DNA of 64,000 nt from Streptococcus sp. 2342 (GTDB lineage: Bacteria > Bacillota > Bacilli > Lactobacillales > Streptococcaceae): assembly GCF_013276795.1 (NCBI RefSeq), contig NZ_VMLR01000003.1, positions 372,001 to 436,000 on the forward strand, written 5' to 3'. How positions within the stretch are numbered: position 1 is the stretch's first letter; each line of letters starts with the position of its first letter. The position numbers and the translations under genes were made by a program. Under the pieces are notes generated by a model. The model was given only the letters and a program-made list of their open reading frames with translations. It had not been told where the DNA came from and ran no database searches. Below are positions 1-8,424 of this stretch, piece by piece.

Positions 1-90
1 GATACATAAATTACTTATGTCGGGAAACTTCTCACTAATTTGCTACTTATCCCAACTTTTCAATACATCTCCCGAAATGCTTATAACATC

Positions 91-119
91 TTGTGTTAAG
101 CGTTTTCGTGTTTTATAAT
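91..119 (+). promoter_or_regulatory. Promoter of the first PTS operon with a cre-like overlap
   Basis: A -35-like TTGTGT at 91-96 is followed after 17 bases by TATAAT at 114-119. The spacer begins with TTAAGCGTTTTC (97-108), a partial match to the CcpA cre consensus. This suggests catabolite control of the PTS genes. The match is imperfect, so CcpA binding is inference. Confidence 0.6.
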
Positions 120-149
120 TCTATCATAACTAAAAAAAGGAGAAGCTAT

Positions 150-626
150 ATGTCAGTAGTATTAGCGAGAATTGATCAACGCATGATTCATGGTATTGTG
201 GTAACACAATGGGCGGGGGCTACAAATGCCAAAAGGTTGATGGTAGTAGATAATGAAGTAAGTAAGGACGAAGTCCAAAAGGCTGCTATGAGGATGAGTA
301 AACCTGCAGGAACTGGAATGTCAATTATTGATACAGATACTGCGATTACAAATTTTGCAGATGGCAAGTATGATAATCATAATGTTTTACTAATTGTTCG
401 AGAACCTGAAACATTGGTGGCATTGGTTGAAGGTGGAGTAAAGATACCAAAAGTTAACGTTGGAATAATGTTTGATGGTGAAGGAAAAAAAACAGTCAAG
501 AAGATGGTATCTGTCAATGAAAAAGAAATTGCTGATTTGAAAAGATTAAAAACACTTGGTGTTGAGGTAACATTCCATTTTGTTCCTTCTGATCCAGAGG
601 AAAATTTAGAAAAGTATATTAAATAG
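150..626 (+). CDS. PTS mannose/sorbose-family EIIB
   Basis: Cytoplasmic phosphotransfer subunit of a mannose-family sugar PTS; it passes phosphate from EIIA to the incoming sugar. The N-terminus reads ARIDQRMIHG, the family's phospho-His motif, with His at residue 14. I chose ATG 150 over the upstream in-frame ATG at 93 because AAGGAGA lies just before it and the protein then has the usual length (158 aa). It heads an EIIB-EIIC-EIID-EIIA-glucosidase operon with short gaps or overlaps. The substrate cannot be read from the sequence; the linked GH13 enzyme points to an alpha-glucoside. Confidence 0.93.
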   Translation: MSVVLARIDQRMIHGIVVTQWAGATNAKRLMVVDNEVSKDEVQKAAMRMSKPAGTGMSIIDTDTAITNFADGKYDNHNVLLIVREPETLVALVEGGVKIPKVNVGIMFDGEGKKTVKKMVSVNEKEIADLKRLKTLGVEVTFHFVPSDPEENLEKYIK

Positions 627-637
627 GAGATGATACT

Positions 638-1438
638 ATGGAAGTGATTCAAGGTTTACTTATTATTTTATTGTCGTTTTGGGTAGTACTAGATCAACAA
701 GGATTGGTACTAAGTACTTGGTTTCCTATAATGGTTTCATTATTTGTTGGAATTATTATGGGAGATATGAAAACAGCAATGATTATTGGTGGAACATTCC
801 AATTGATGGCATTAGGTGTTGCAAACATTGGTGGTTCATCAGTACCAAACTGGGGACTAGCAGCATTAGTAGGTGGTTTTATTGCGATTAAAACAACAAG
901 TAATGTAGAGTCTGCAAAAGCTGTAGCTTTAGCAGTAGGAGTTCCTGTTGGAATGCTTGGGATTCAGTTGGATGTTTTAGCAAAAATACTTAATACATAT
1001 GTAACCCACGCAGCTCAGAAGGCAGCTAATGAGAAAAAGTTTACTAAGATGAATCGAATTTTTTGGATTGGACCGGTTATTTTTGGTTTATCAACAGCAA
1101 TTCCGACAGCTCTTTGTGTCATTTTTGGAGATAAAATTGTAAATGTAATTTTGAATAGTGTACCAGAATGGTTCACTAATGGTTTATCTATTGCAGGTAG
1201 TATCCTACCTGTTGTCGGAATCGCGATTCTATTACAGGTGATGCCTACTAAAAAATATTTAAGCATGCTTATTGTTGGCTTTATCCTTGCAGCATATTTG
1301 AATTTACCAATTTTAGGAATTTCTCTTGCTGGTTTTGCCATTGCATATTACTATTTTACTATGAATAAAAATGTATCAACTGTTGTCTCTTCAACAGTTG
1401 CCGGAGCTGAAGAATTTGGAGATGACTTTGATGAATGA
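638..1438 (+). CDS. PTS mannose/sorbose-family EIIC membrane subunit
   Basis: Sugar-translocating membrane subunit, 266 aa, with several hydrophobic segments. It has the family pattern GDMKTAMIIGGTFQLMALG near residue 48 and a charged cytoplasmic tail. Start ATG 638 is preceded by AGGAG. The 3' end overlaps the EIID start by 8 bases, indicating translational coupling. It works with the adjacent EIID as the membrane channel. A similar EIIC occurs later in the window in the glycosaminoglycan PTS. Confidence 0.92.
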   Translation: MEVIQGLLIILLSFWVVLDQQGLVLSTWFPIMVSLFVGIIMGDMKTAMIIGGTFQLMALGVANIGGSSVPNWGLAALVGGFIAIKTTSNVESAKAVALAVGVPVGMLGIQLDVLAKILNTYVTHAAQKAANEKKFTKMNRIFWIGPVIFGLSTAIPTALCVIFGDKIVNVILNSVPEWFTNGLSIAGSILPVVGIAILLQVMPTKKYLSMLIVGFILAAYLNLPILGISLAGFAIAYYYFTMNKNVSTVVSSTVAGAEEFGDDFDE

Positions 1439-2243
1439 TGTACAACAAAAAATAACAAAAAAAGATATTCGTAATGCCGCGTTCAGATATATGTTTATGG
1501 CATGTAACACTTTTAATTATGAGAATCAACAGGGACCAGCAGTTGTTTATGGATTAAATAAAGTTTTAAGAAAAATCTATCCAAATGATGATGAATATGT
1601 TGCATCATTGAATAATCATTTTAAGTATTTTAATACTACTACTTGGATGGCTAATATCTTATTAGGTGCAAGTATAGCAATGGAAGAAAAAGATGGTGTT
1701 GAATCTTTAGATACGGTACAAAATTTTAAAACTGGTATGATGGGACCACTTGCTGGTGTAGGTGATACCTTAATTTGGGTATTATATCCAACAATCATGG
1801 GCTCAATTGCAGCATATATGGGATTAGAAGGGAATCCAATTGGTGCAATAATTTGGTTAGTTTTGAATGTTTTCTTCCTATTTTTCCGATTTAAATTATT
1901 TGATATCGGATATGATTCTGGTTTGAAGTTGATAACCGGATTAGGTGAAAAATTAAATATTTTTACTGAATCTGCTTCAATCATGGGTTTAACGGTTGTT
2001 GGAGCTTTAATCCCATCTGTAGTTAAAATGAAGATTTCGACAGTATTTACTACAGGAGATGTTAAGCTAGTAATTCAAGACGATATTCTTGATAAAATCA
2101 TGCCAGCGCTATTACCTGCAGTGATGACTTATTTAGTTTACAAATTGTTAGCGAATAAGAAGTTATCCGTAATTCAAATTATTTTTGGAATTATTATTCT
2201 ATCTTTAATTCTGTCTTACTTTGGCATTTTATCAGTTAATTAA
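1431..2243 (+). CDS. PTS mannose-family EIID membrane subunit
   Basis: Second membrane subunit of the mannose-family permease, 270 aa. The family signature MMGPLAGVGDTLIW is near residue 104, with hydrophobic segments towards the C-terminus. In-frame starts are at 1371, 1422 and 1431. ATG 1431 has GGAG about nine bases upstream and only a short overlap with EIIC, so I prefer it. EIID is diagnostic for the mannose PTS class. Confidence 0.92.
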   Translation: MNDVQQKITKKDIRNAAFRYMFMACNTFNYENQQGPAVVYGLNKVLRKIYPNDDEYVASLNNHFKYFNTTTWMANILLGASIAMEEKDGVESLDTVQNFKTGMMGPLAGVGDTLIWVLYPTIMGSIAAYMGLEGNPIGAIIWLVLNVFFLFFRFKLFDIGYDSGLKLITGLGEKLNIFTESASIMGLTVVGALIPSVVKMKISTVFTTGDVKLVIQDDILDKIMPALLPAVMTYLVYKLLANKKLSVIQIIFGIIILSLILSYFGILSVN

Positions 2244-2254
2244 AAGGAGAAAAT

Positions 2255-2671
2255 ATGACAAAAGTTATTATTGCAAGTCATCATCATCTTGCAACTGGGA
2301 TGAAGGATACTATAGAGTACTTAATCCCATCTATTGGAAAAATTGATGTAATTGCAGCCTATATTAATAATGAGCCAATTGAAGACGAAATTTCAAAACT
2401 TTTAGAAAGTTATCCCGTTGACGAAAAAGTTCTGATTTTTACAGATTTGCTTGGTGGATCGGTGAATCAAACTTTTATTAGGTATATGAGCAAAAGAAAT
2501 TTGTTTCTTGTAACAGGGATGAATTTACCAATTATTATGACGCTTTTGTTATCTATTGAAAGCGAAGATTTATCTGAAGAGTTAATTAGAAAGTCTATTG
2601 ATGAAGCAAAGAATCAATTACTTTTTGTGAATGATATATATAATCAAGTGACTGATGAGGATGATGAGTGA
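2255..2671 (+). CDS. PTS mannose/fructose-family EIIA
   Basis: Cytoplasmic EIIA domain protein (138 aa) that takes phosphate from HPr. The N-terminal ASHHHLATGM carries the phosphorylatable His (residue 9 by comparison with the family), and LIFTDLLGGS is the second conserved block. AAAGGAG precedes the ATG. Its stop overlaps the start of the glucosidase gene, continuing the operon. Confidence 0.92.
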   Translation: MTKVIIASHHHLATGMKDTIEYLIPSIGKIDVIAAYINNEPIEDEISKLLESYPVDEKVLIFTDLLGGSVNQTFIRYMSKRNLFLVTGMNLPIIMTLLLSIESEDLSEELIRKSIDEAKNQLLFVNDIYNQVTDEDDE

Positions 2672-4356
2672 TGGCAGATGCTTGGTGGAAAAATAGTGTT
2701 GTTTATCAAATTTATCCTCAAAGTTTTAAGGATTCAAATGGAGATGGTGTAGGAGACCTGAATGGAATAAAAGAAAAATTACCGTATCTCCATAAGTTAG
2801 GAATTGATGTTATTTGGCTTAATCCTATCTATGAATCACCATTGGTGGATAATGGATACGATATCAGTGATTATGAAAGAATCCTATCAATTTATGGGAC
2901 AATGGAAGATTTTCAAGAATTATTAGCAGAAGCTCATAAATTAGAAATAAAGATTATTCTGGACTTGGTTGTGAATCATACCAGTGATAAGCATTCATGG
3001 TTTATTGAATCTAGAAAAAATAAAAATAATCCATATTCTGATTACTATATTTGGAAAGATCCTAAGCCAGATGGTAGCGAACCTAATAATTGGGGTTCCA
3101 CTTTTGGTGGATCTGCATGGGAGTATGTTCCAGAACGAAATCAATATTATTTACATTGTTTTGCCAAGGAACAACCAGATTTAAATTGGGAAAATCCAAC
3201 GGTACGTCAAGAAATTCAAAAAATGATGACCGAATGGTTTGATTTAGGAATTGATGGTTTTAGGATGGATGTAATTACATTGATAAGTAAAAGGCAGGAC
3301 TATCCTGACGCACCGGGTGGAGTTCCATACACTAAATCTTATTATGTAGGAGCTTCAAATGGCCCACGAGTTCATGAGTTTTTACATGAACTAAATCAGG
3401 AAGTTCTAAGCCGATATAATGTAATGACAGTTGGTGAAGCTCCAAATACAAACAGTGATCAAGCTTTGCAGTATACTCTGCCCGAAAATGAAGAATTGAA
3501 TATGGTGTTTCATTTTGATCACATGCACTTGGATTATGGTAGATATGGTAAGTTCTCAGATATACGCTTTAAAGTAAGTGATTTAAAATCAGTTTTAACA
3601 GAGTGGCAATTGAAGTTAGAAAAAGGGTGGAATTCACTATACTGGAGTAATCACGATCAACCAAGAGCTGTCACTCGATTTGGTGATGATGGTGAATTTA
3701 GGGTACAGTCAGCAAAGATGTTAGCTACCTTATTGCATATGATGAAGGGAACTCCGTATGTTTTTCAAGGTGAAGAGTTGGGGATGAAGAATGTTCATTT
3801 TGATTCTGTAGAGAATTACAAAGATATCGAGACTAAATATTTTTATGAACTTATGAAGGAAAATGGTGAATCTTCATCTTATATAAATAATTCAATTTAT
3901 TTAAAATCTAGAGATAATGCGAGAACACCGTTCCCATGGAATGGAAATAAAGAAGAAGGATATGGTTTTTCAAGTGGAAACCCTTGGATACAGTATTCTC
4001 CAGACAATTCTTCTATAAATGCAGAAGCCTGTCTTGAAGATTCAAACTCAGTTTTTTATTATTATCAAAAATTAATCAGCTTGAGGCGTGATTACCCAAT
4101 TATAATTCATGGGAAGTATGAATTGATAAACGAAGAAGATAGTGATGTCTTTAGTTATGTACGGGAATATAATAAACAAATTTTGTTAATTGTGTGTTCA
4201 TTCTCTAAACAACCTACTACCTCACAAGTACCATCGAATCTGATTGGTAGTCAAGTAAAATATTTAATTGGAAATTATGAATCAGAACTTAAACAACTTC
4301 CAAAATTTTTTGAATTGAAACCTTTTGAGGCTCAAGTTTTCTTAATAGAACAATAA
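2671..4356 (+). CDS. GH13 alpha-glucosidase (oligo-1,6-glucosidase type)
   Basis: Intracellular alpha-amylase-family hydrolase, 561 aa, no signal peptide. The VYQIYPQSFKDSNGDGVGDL N-terminus is typical of oligo-1,6-/dextran glucosidases. Visible catalytic blocks are GFRMDV (Asp nucleophile), VGEAP (Glu acid/base) and SNHDQPR (Asp). Start is ATG 2671, or the GTG just before it at 2668; the EIIA stop codon overlaps both. It probably cleaves the glucoside (phosphorylated or not) delivered by the PTS. It is a paralogue of dexB at 48135. Exact linkage specificity is unknown. Confidence 0.9.
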   Translation: MADAWWKNSVVYQIYPQSFKDSNGDGVGDLNGIKEKLPYLHKLGIDVIWLNPIYESPLVDNGYDISDYERILSIYGTMEDFQELLAEAHKLEIKIILDLVVNHTSDKHSWFIESRKNKNNPYSDYYIWKDPKPDGSEPNNWGSTFGGSAWEYVPERNQYYLHCFAKEQPDLNWENPTVRQEIQKMMTEWFDLGIDGFRMDVITLISKRQDYPDAPGGVPYTKSYYVGASNGPRVHEFLHELNQEVLSRYNVMTVGEAPNTNSDQALQYTLPENEELNMVFHFDHMHLDYGRYGKFSDIRFKVSDLKSVLTEWQLKLEKGWNSLYWSNHDQPRAVTRFGDDGEFRVQSAKMLATLLHMMKGTPYVFQGEELGMKNVHFDSVENYKDIETKYFYELMKENGESSSYINNSIYLKSRDNARTPFPWNGNKEEGYGFSSGNPWIQYSPDNSSINAEACLEDSNSVFYYYQKLISLRRDYPIIIHGKYELINEEDSDVFSYVREYNKQILLIVCSFSKQPTTSQVPSNLIGSQVKYLIGNYESELKQLPKFFELKPFEAQVFLIEQ

Positions 4357-4479
4357 AGATTTTTGCAAAACTTTGAATAGAACCTATTTGTCGAGTATAG
4401 TGAGAGCTAATACTATTAAGTTTAAATACTAGAGCAAAATTCAATTGAAATAGGGAATTTATAAAATCTATTCATGAGG

Positions 4480-4526
4480 AAACGTATGATATCAAATTTT
4501 TTTAAACTTGATATTGTGCGTTTTTT
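4480..4526 (+). terminator. Hairpin terminator of the PTS-glucosidase operon; dispersed palindrome copy 1
   Basis: AAACGTATGATATCAA at 4480-4495 pairs, with G-T wobbles, with TTGATATTGTGCGTTT at 4508-4523, then Ts. The same arm pattern recurs at 6621, 45834 and 55722. The rest of 4357-4738 holds no gene I can support; a TATAAT at 4592-4597 may serve the next gene. Confidence 0.7.
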
Positions 4527-4738
4527 GATTTTGTTTCTTCTACTAACTTATTTATTGAAGCCTAATTCAATCAAATATGAGTTCGGATGTATATAATCTA
4601 TGAAGAAGATGTTTTATCTTTAATTCTATGTTTGTTTATGATAGAATTAAATTGTTTTATAGGATTTTCAAATGGATATGCACTTTTAATAACAACACCG
4701 ATTTTGAAAATAATGATGTAAATAAAAAGGATGAAAAA

Positions 4739-5500
4739 ATGAATTTTGAACAGCATGTTGAAGTTAACTATGATAGTTTAACAATGAGTGAAAAAGAGAT
4801 GTTGCAGTTCATTGTTCAACATAAAGAATTAATTGTATCAAAAACGATAGTAGAAGTAGGAGAACTTTTATTAACTTCAAAAAGCACTGTTTTGAGATTA
4901 GCGAAGAAGATTGGTTTTAGAGGTTTTACAGATATGAGATATTCGATTCAAGATTCAATCTCTAAAACAAAATCAGTGGATAAAATAGACTTGTTATCTC
5001 AATTACAAATGGATATACAGAAAACATTTCGATTTGCTACAGAATTAGATTTTTTGCCCATTTTAAAAAAAATTTATGAAGCTTCCCAAGTAATATTGTA
5101 TGCCACTGGTTTCACTCAAAACAATTTTACGAAAGAGTTGTCAAATGAATTATTCTTAAGTCATCGTCCAAATTATCTTGTTTCAGGGGAAACGAATTTT
5201 TCCATGCTAGCTGATAATTTGAATAAAGATGATTTAGTGATAATTACATCATTGAGTGGAAATACTAAAGGAATACAAACAACTATAAATAAATTAAATG
5301 CAAAGGGAGTTACTATTATTGGTGTAACGGAGTTTAGCGATAATTTTCTAAAGAATAATTCAACGTATCAATTGTTTTATGAAATTAGTAGAATAGACGA
5401 AAATCCAGACCTTGATAGTCGCTCTATGTCTTGCTTATATATTGTATTAATGATTTTGGCAAGAAAATATAGAGAATTTGTAAATAAGTTAGTTGATTAA
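4739..5500 (+). CDS. MurR/RpiR-family sugar-phosphate-sensing regulator
   Basis: Transcription regulator, 253 aa. An N-terminal helix-turn-helix (TSKSTVLRLAKKIGFRGF, about residues 42-59) is followed by a SIS sugar-phosphate-binding domain with LVIITSLSGNTKGI. ATG 4739 is chosen over the 4628 start because AAAAGG lies eight bases upstream and the upstream extension does not resemble the family. It probably controls the preceding PTS-GH13 operon. It is separated from that operon by a terminator and so has its own promoter. Confidence 0.88.
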   Translation: MNFEQHVEVNYDSLTMSEKEMLQFIVQHKELIVSKTIVEVGELLLTSKSTVLRLAKKIGFRGFTDMRYSIQDSISKTKSVDKIDLLSQLQMDIQKTFRFATELDFLPILKKIYEASQVILYATGFTQNNFTKELSNELFLSHRPNYLVSGETNFSMLADNLNKDDLVIITSLSGNTKGIQTTINKLNAKGVTIIGVTEFSDNFLKNNSTYQLFYEISRIDENPDLDSRSMSCLYIVLMILARKYREFVNKLVD

Positions 5501-5635
5501 AGATGATTATTCCTGATGTTTTTTATAGCTTAAAATAAAATTATGATTAACCTAAAAAATTTTAAAACGTTTTTAAAATGACTAAAATGATTACAGTACA
5601 TTAGTTAAAAATGAAAAAGAAATTACATAGAAACA

Positions 5636-5644
5636 TGGTATAAT
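5636..5644 (+). promoter_or_regulatory. Extended -10 promoter of the fic module
   Basis: TGG followed by TATAAT at 5639-5644, about 20 bases before the antitoxin start and followed by AGGAGG. No good -35 is seen, as is common for extended -10 promoters in streptococci. Confidence 0.65.
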
Positions 5645-5664
5645 GTAACTATAGGAGGTAGTAT

Positions 5665-5841
5665 ATGTCCTTAGATATAGATAAAGAAAAGATGACAATC
5701 ATGGGAGTAGCTTTTGAAAACCGCTCCGTTTTTAAGAGTGTTTGGTATGCTTTAAGTACAAATATGATTGAAGGATGGCGACCTACGGTTAGTGATGTTG
5801 AAAAATTACGAGATGAAGCTCTTGCTCTGGGGATGGCTTAA
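5665..5841 (+). CDS. Small Fic antitoxin (VbhA-like), 58 aa
   Basis: Short ORF with a strong AGGAGG site. The protein begins MSLDIDKEKM and ends ALALGMA. Residues 32-37 are TNMIEG, matching the inhibitory-helix motif [S/T]xxxE[G/N] of Fic antitoxins, whose Glu blocks ATP binding in the Fic pocket. Its stop overlaps the fic start as TAATG. In class I Fic systems such as VbhTA the inhibitor is a separate small protein encoded just upstream, exactly this arrangement. Function is inferred from motif and position. Confidence 0.8.
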   Translation: MSLDIDKEKMTIMGVAFENRSVFKSVWYALSTNMIEGWRPTVSDVEKLRDEALALGMA

Positions 5842-6452
5842 TGAAGCGTAAATGTTATGATTCTTATGACTATATTGATCCGAATAATTTATATACCTAT
5901 CCAGATTCTTCAGTTCTAAGAAATAAGCAGGAAGAACGAGATGAGCAAAAAGCACGCGATCTTGAATATCGTATGGTTGCTAGTAAGAGTTTGAAATTAT
6001 TTATCAATCCTATCCCAGTTTATAGTGTAGAAGATATATTGAAAATTCATCAATTTTTGTTTGAAGATATGTATCATTGGGCAGGTGAATTTAGAAAAGT
6101 CAATATTTCAAAAAGTGGTAATGCTTTTATGCCGATTCAGTCTTTCGATACAGCACTTACTTACCTTAATAATTTGATAGATAGATTTCATGACAATGCC
6201 AATAGTAGAAAAGAAGTCGTTCACTTATTGGTCGAAATTTTAGATAATCTCAATTATTTTCATCCATTCCGTGAAGGAAACGGTAGAACGCAGAGGGAGG
6301 TTATTCGTTCTTTAGCTTTGATGAAAGGTTTTGAATGTGAAATATCAATTGGTGATGATGATGAGATTTATCATTTATATATGGATGGTACAGTTTATGG
6401 AGACAAAACTAAATTAACGAAGTTATTTGAAAAAATTCTTTTCAAGTTATGA
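5841..6452 (+). CDS. Fic-domain toxin (probable AMP transferase)
   Basis: 203 aa. Residues 141-152 read HPFREGNGRTQR, a full match to the Fic active site HPFx[D/E]GNGRxxR, so the catalytic His and ATP-binding residues are intact. A target-docking flap-like segment (FRKVNISKSGNAF) precedes it. It lacks the C-terminal or N-terminal inhibitory helix of class II and III Fic proteins, in line with control by the upstream small protein. Fic enzymes usually AMPylate a target protein; in toxin-antitoxin pairs gyrase and topoisomerase IV are known targets. The target here is unknown. It is flanked by unrelated sugar genes, suggesting mobile cargo. Confidence 0.9.
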   Translation: MKRKCYDSYDYIDPNNLYTYPDSSVLRNKQEERDEQKARDLEYRMVASKSLKLFINPIPVYSVEDILKIHQFLFEDMYHWAGEFRKVNISKSGNAFMPIQSFDTALTYLNNLIDRFHDNANSRKEVVHLLVEILDNLNYFHPFREGNGRTQREVIRSLALMKGFECEISIGDDDEIYHLYMDGTVYGDKTKLTKLFEKILFKL

Positions 6453-6513
6453 GTTTATACATTCGACTACCCTGGATAAGAATGCTCTATTGTACTAGAA
6501 TATTTTATGTAAT

Positions 6514-6560
6514 CTGCACCTTAAAAGTTAGATTTTTTCTATTTAACTTTTAGGGTGCAG
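6514..6560. repeat. Inverted repeat with 17-base arms
   Basis: CTGCACCTTAAAAGTTA (6514-6530) and TAACTTTTAGGGTGCAG (6544-6560) pair with one mismatch around a 13-base loop. It may terminate fic, or be a relic of an IS end. No transposase reading frame is nearby. The interval 6453-6885 has no gene I can support. Confidence 0.6.
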
Positions 6561-6620
6561 TTCATTTTGCTATGGCATAATAGTAAATCTTGTGAGGTTT
6601 TGTAGCAAGTATTCAAATAA

Positions 6621-6664
6621 AAAGCGCATACTATCAGGCGTAAAAGCTTGATAGTATACGTTTC
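6621..6664. repeat. Dispersed palindrome copy 2 (terminator-like)
   Basis: AAAGCGCATACTATCA and TTGATAGTATACGTTT face each other around a short loop. The arm sequence is shared with 4480, 45834 and 55722. It lies between fic and the converging two-component genes. Confidence 0.65.
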
Positions 6665-6885
6665 ATCCTAGCAATATTTACTGGATGTTTTTCTCAAACT
6701 GACTTTTTAAGAAGTTACCTTATCAGCAATTTTAAAGAAATTTTTGGAGATATGTTAGACTGAAAGATATTGTCCTGATGATAATCTAAAAAATTATCAT
6801 TTAACTTATCTTTGGAAAAACTGTAGAATGTCAAAAATTACTACAGACCTTGAATTTTACTTATCATTTCAATGATTTAGATTGC

Positions 6886-8424
6886 TTACATTTTGTTTTG
6901 ATAAGTTTTACGGTAATCTCCAGGAGAAAGTCCAGTCCTTTGTTTAAAAATTTTAGTAAAGTAAGAATAATTATCATACCCTACTTGACAAGATACTTGT
7001 GATATCGATATATTTGTTTGAGATAGGAGAGATTTAGCAGCATTAATGCGTTTATCCGTTATATATTTAACAAGAGTTTCTCCAGTTTCTTTTTTAAAAA
7101 TTCTAGCTAAATGATCTGCGCTGAGATAAACCATATCTGCTAATATAGAACGATTTATATCTTCATAGTAGTGATGATCTATGTATTCGACGATGCGTTG
7201 AATACTATTTTTTTGATTTTCAATGTTTGTTGCAAATTTCTTAGCATGTGACCAGTAATAATCAAAGTAATCCTGAAAAGATTCAATTGAATGAAAGCGT
7301 CGTTGGAATAGGAAATCATGAGTGCTGTTTTGGAATAATTTATGAGCTGAAATTCCATTTTGATCTAGATATATTCCTATTTGTTGAGTCCAATCTAGTA
7401 AAATTTGTTGTAGTGTGAAAGTAGGAATTTGAGAATTGTAAGCAAGTGAATCAATTTTTTCTCTTAATTCATATTCGCTTAAGCTATCTAAAAAAGTAAT
7501 TGAAAGAGTTTCTGTTTTGAAAGAAGTTGGGAAACTATGTGGAACACATGTAATAGTATTCCAATAAGAAACATACTGTTCATTATAAGTGTAGAGTTCT
7601 TTGGTATGAAATAAAATATCGGATATTTTATGGCAACTCTTATATATAATGTTTGAGTATTTACTAAAGTTATTAGAAATTTGAGAATGAATCTCATATG
7701 CCAATTTGTCACTACGTTTGGATGAGTCTACTCTAAAGAGACAAACATATTGATCAACCTGGCTTTCCATTTTGAATAGACTTATCAGCTTATAAGAAGG
7801 TTGTGAAATTCTTTGAAGTTCTCTTTTTAGTTGAGAAGTCCATGATGGAGTTTCTGCAGAATAATCTTCTTCATTAAGATTTATTGTTAAAACTGCAAGG
7901 AAAAAATACTGGTGTTTTTGAAGAATAAAATCTTGTTTGCTTGCTATATTTTCTAGCTCATCAATGCGAGAAATTTGAGGTTTTCTAAGGTAATCATACC
8001 AGAAGTTATCTTCTATTTGTAAAAGTGCATCATTTTTTCCGTTTAAGTTATGATTCTCAATTTTACTAATGGCTTTTTGAATAATAAATTCTAATTTTTC
8101 AAAGTTAATGGGTTTTAGATAGTATTCGAAGCTTTGTAATTCAATTGCTTTTTGAGCATAGTTGAAGTCGGCGTAATTGGTTAAAAAAATTGTTTTTATA
8201 TCATATTTTTCATTTCTAATCCACGATAAGAGTTCGAGGCCGCTGCCTTGAGGCATTTCTATATCGCTTATCATGAGATCAATAGGATTCTCTCTAATAA
8301 TATTTTGAGCTTGAGTGAGGCTATAGGCAACATAAACAGTGTCAATGTGTAGTTTAGCCCAATTTATTTTCTCTCGTAAAGCTTCAATGATAAAGCGATC
8401 GTCATCAACTAATAAAATGTTCAT
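6886..8424 (-). CDS. YesN-type response regulator (REC + AraC HTH)
   Basis: 512 aa. An N-terminal receiver domain carries ILLVDDD, phospho-acceptor Asp54 in MISDIEMP and the conserved Lys in YYLKPI. A long middle region follows, then a C-terminal double AraC helix-turn-helix (LADMVYLSADHLARIFKKET, then a second helix pair with VGYDNYSYFTKIFK). GGAGG precedes the start. It overlaps the kinase gene by 20 bases. YesN-type regulators commonly activate adjacent carbohydrate ABC transporters; the divergent permease operon is the likely target. Confidence 0.93.
   Translation of the reverse strand: MNILLVDDDRFIIEALREKINWAKLHIDTVYVAYSLTQAQNIIRENPIDLMISDIEMPQGSGLELLSWIRNEKYDIKTIFLTNYADFNYAQKAIELQSFEYYLKPINFEKLEFIIQKAISKIENHNLNGKNDALLQIEDNFWYDYLRKPQISRIDELENIASKQDFILQKHQYFFLAVLTINLNEEDYSAETPSWTSQLKRELQRISQPSYKLISLFKMESQVDQYVCLFRVDSSKRSDKLAYEIHSQISNNFSKYSNIIYKSCHKISDILFHTKELYTYNEQYVSYWNTITCVPHSFPTSFKTETLSITFLDSLSEYELREKIDSLAYNSQIPTFTLQQILLDWTQQIGIYLDQNGISAHKLFQNSTHDFLFQRRFHSIESFQDYFDYYWSHAKKFATNIENQKNSIQRIVEYIDHHYYEDINRSILADMVYLSADHLARIFKKETGETLVKYITDKRINAAKSLLSQTNISISQVSCQVGYDNYSYFTKIFKQRTGLSPGDYRKTYQNKM

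Noticed and set aside
93..149. N-terminal extension of the first EIIB gene from ATG 93
   Set aside because: It overlaps the predicted promoter (TATAAT at 114-119), and the ribosome site and family length favour ATG 150.
6514..6560. Insertion-sequence terminal repeat
   Set aside because: The two arms are only 13 bases apart and no transposase fragment or target duplication is visible; a hairpin is the simpler reading.
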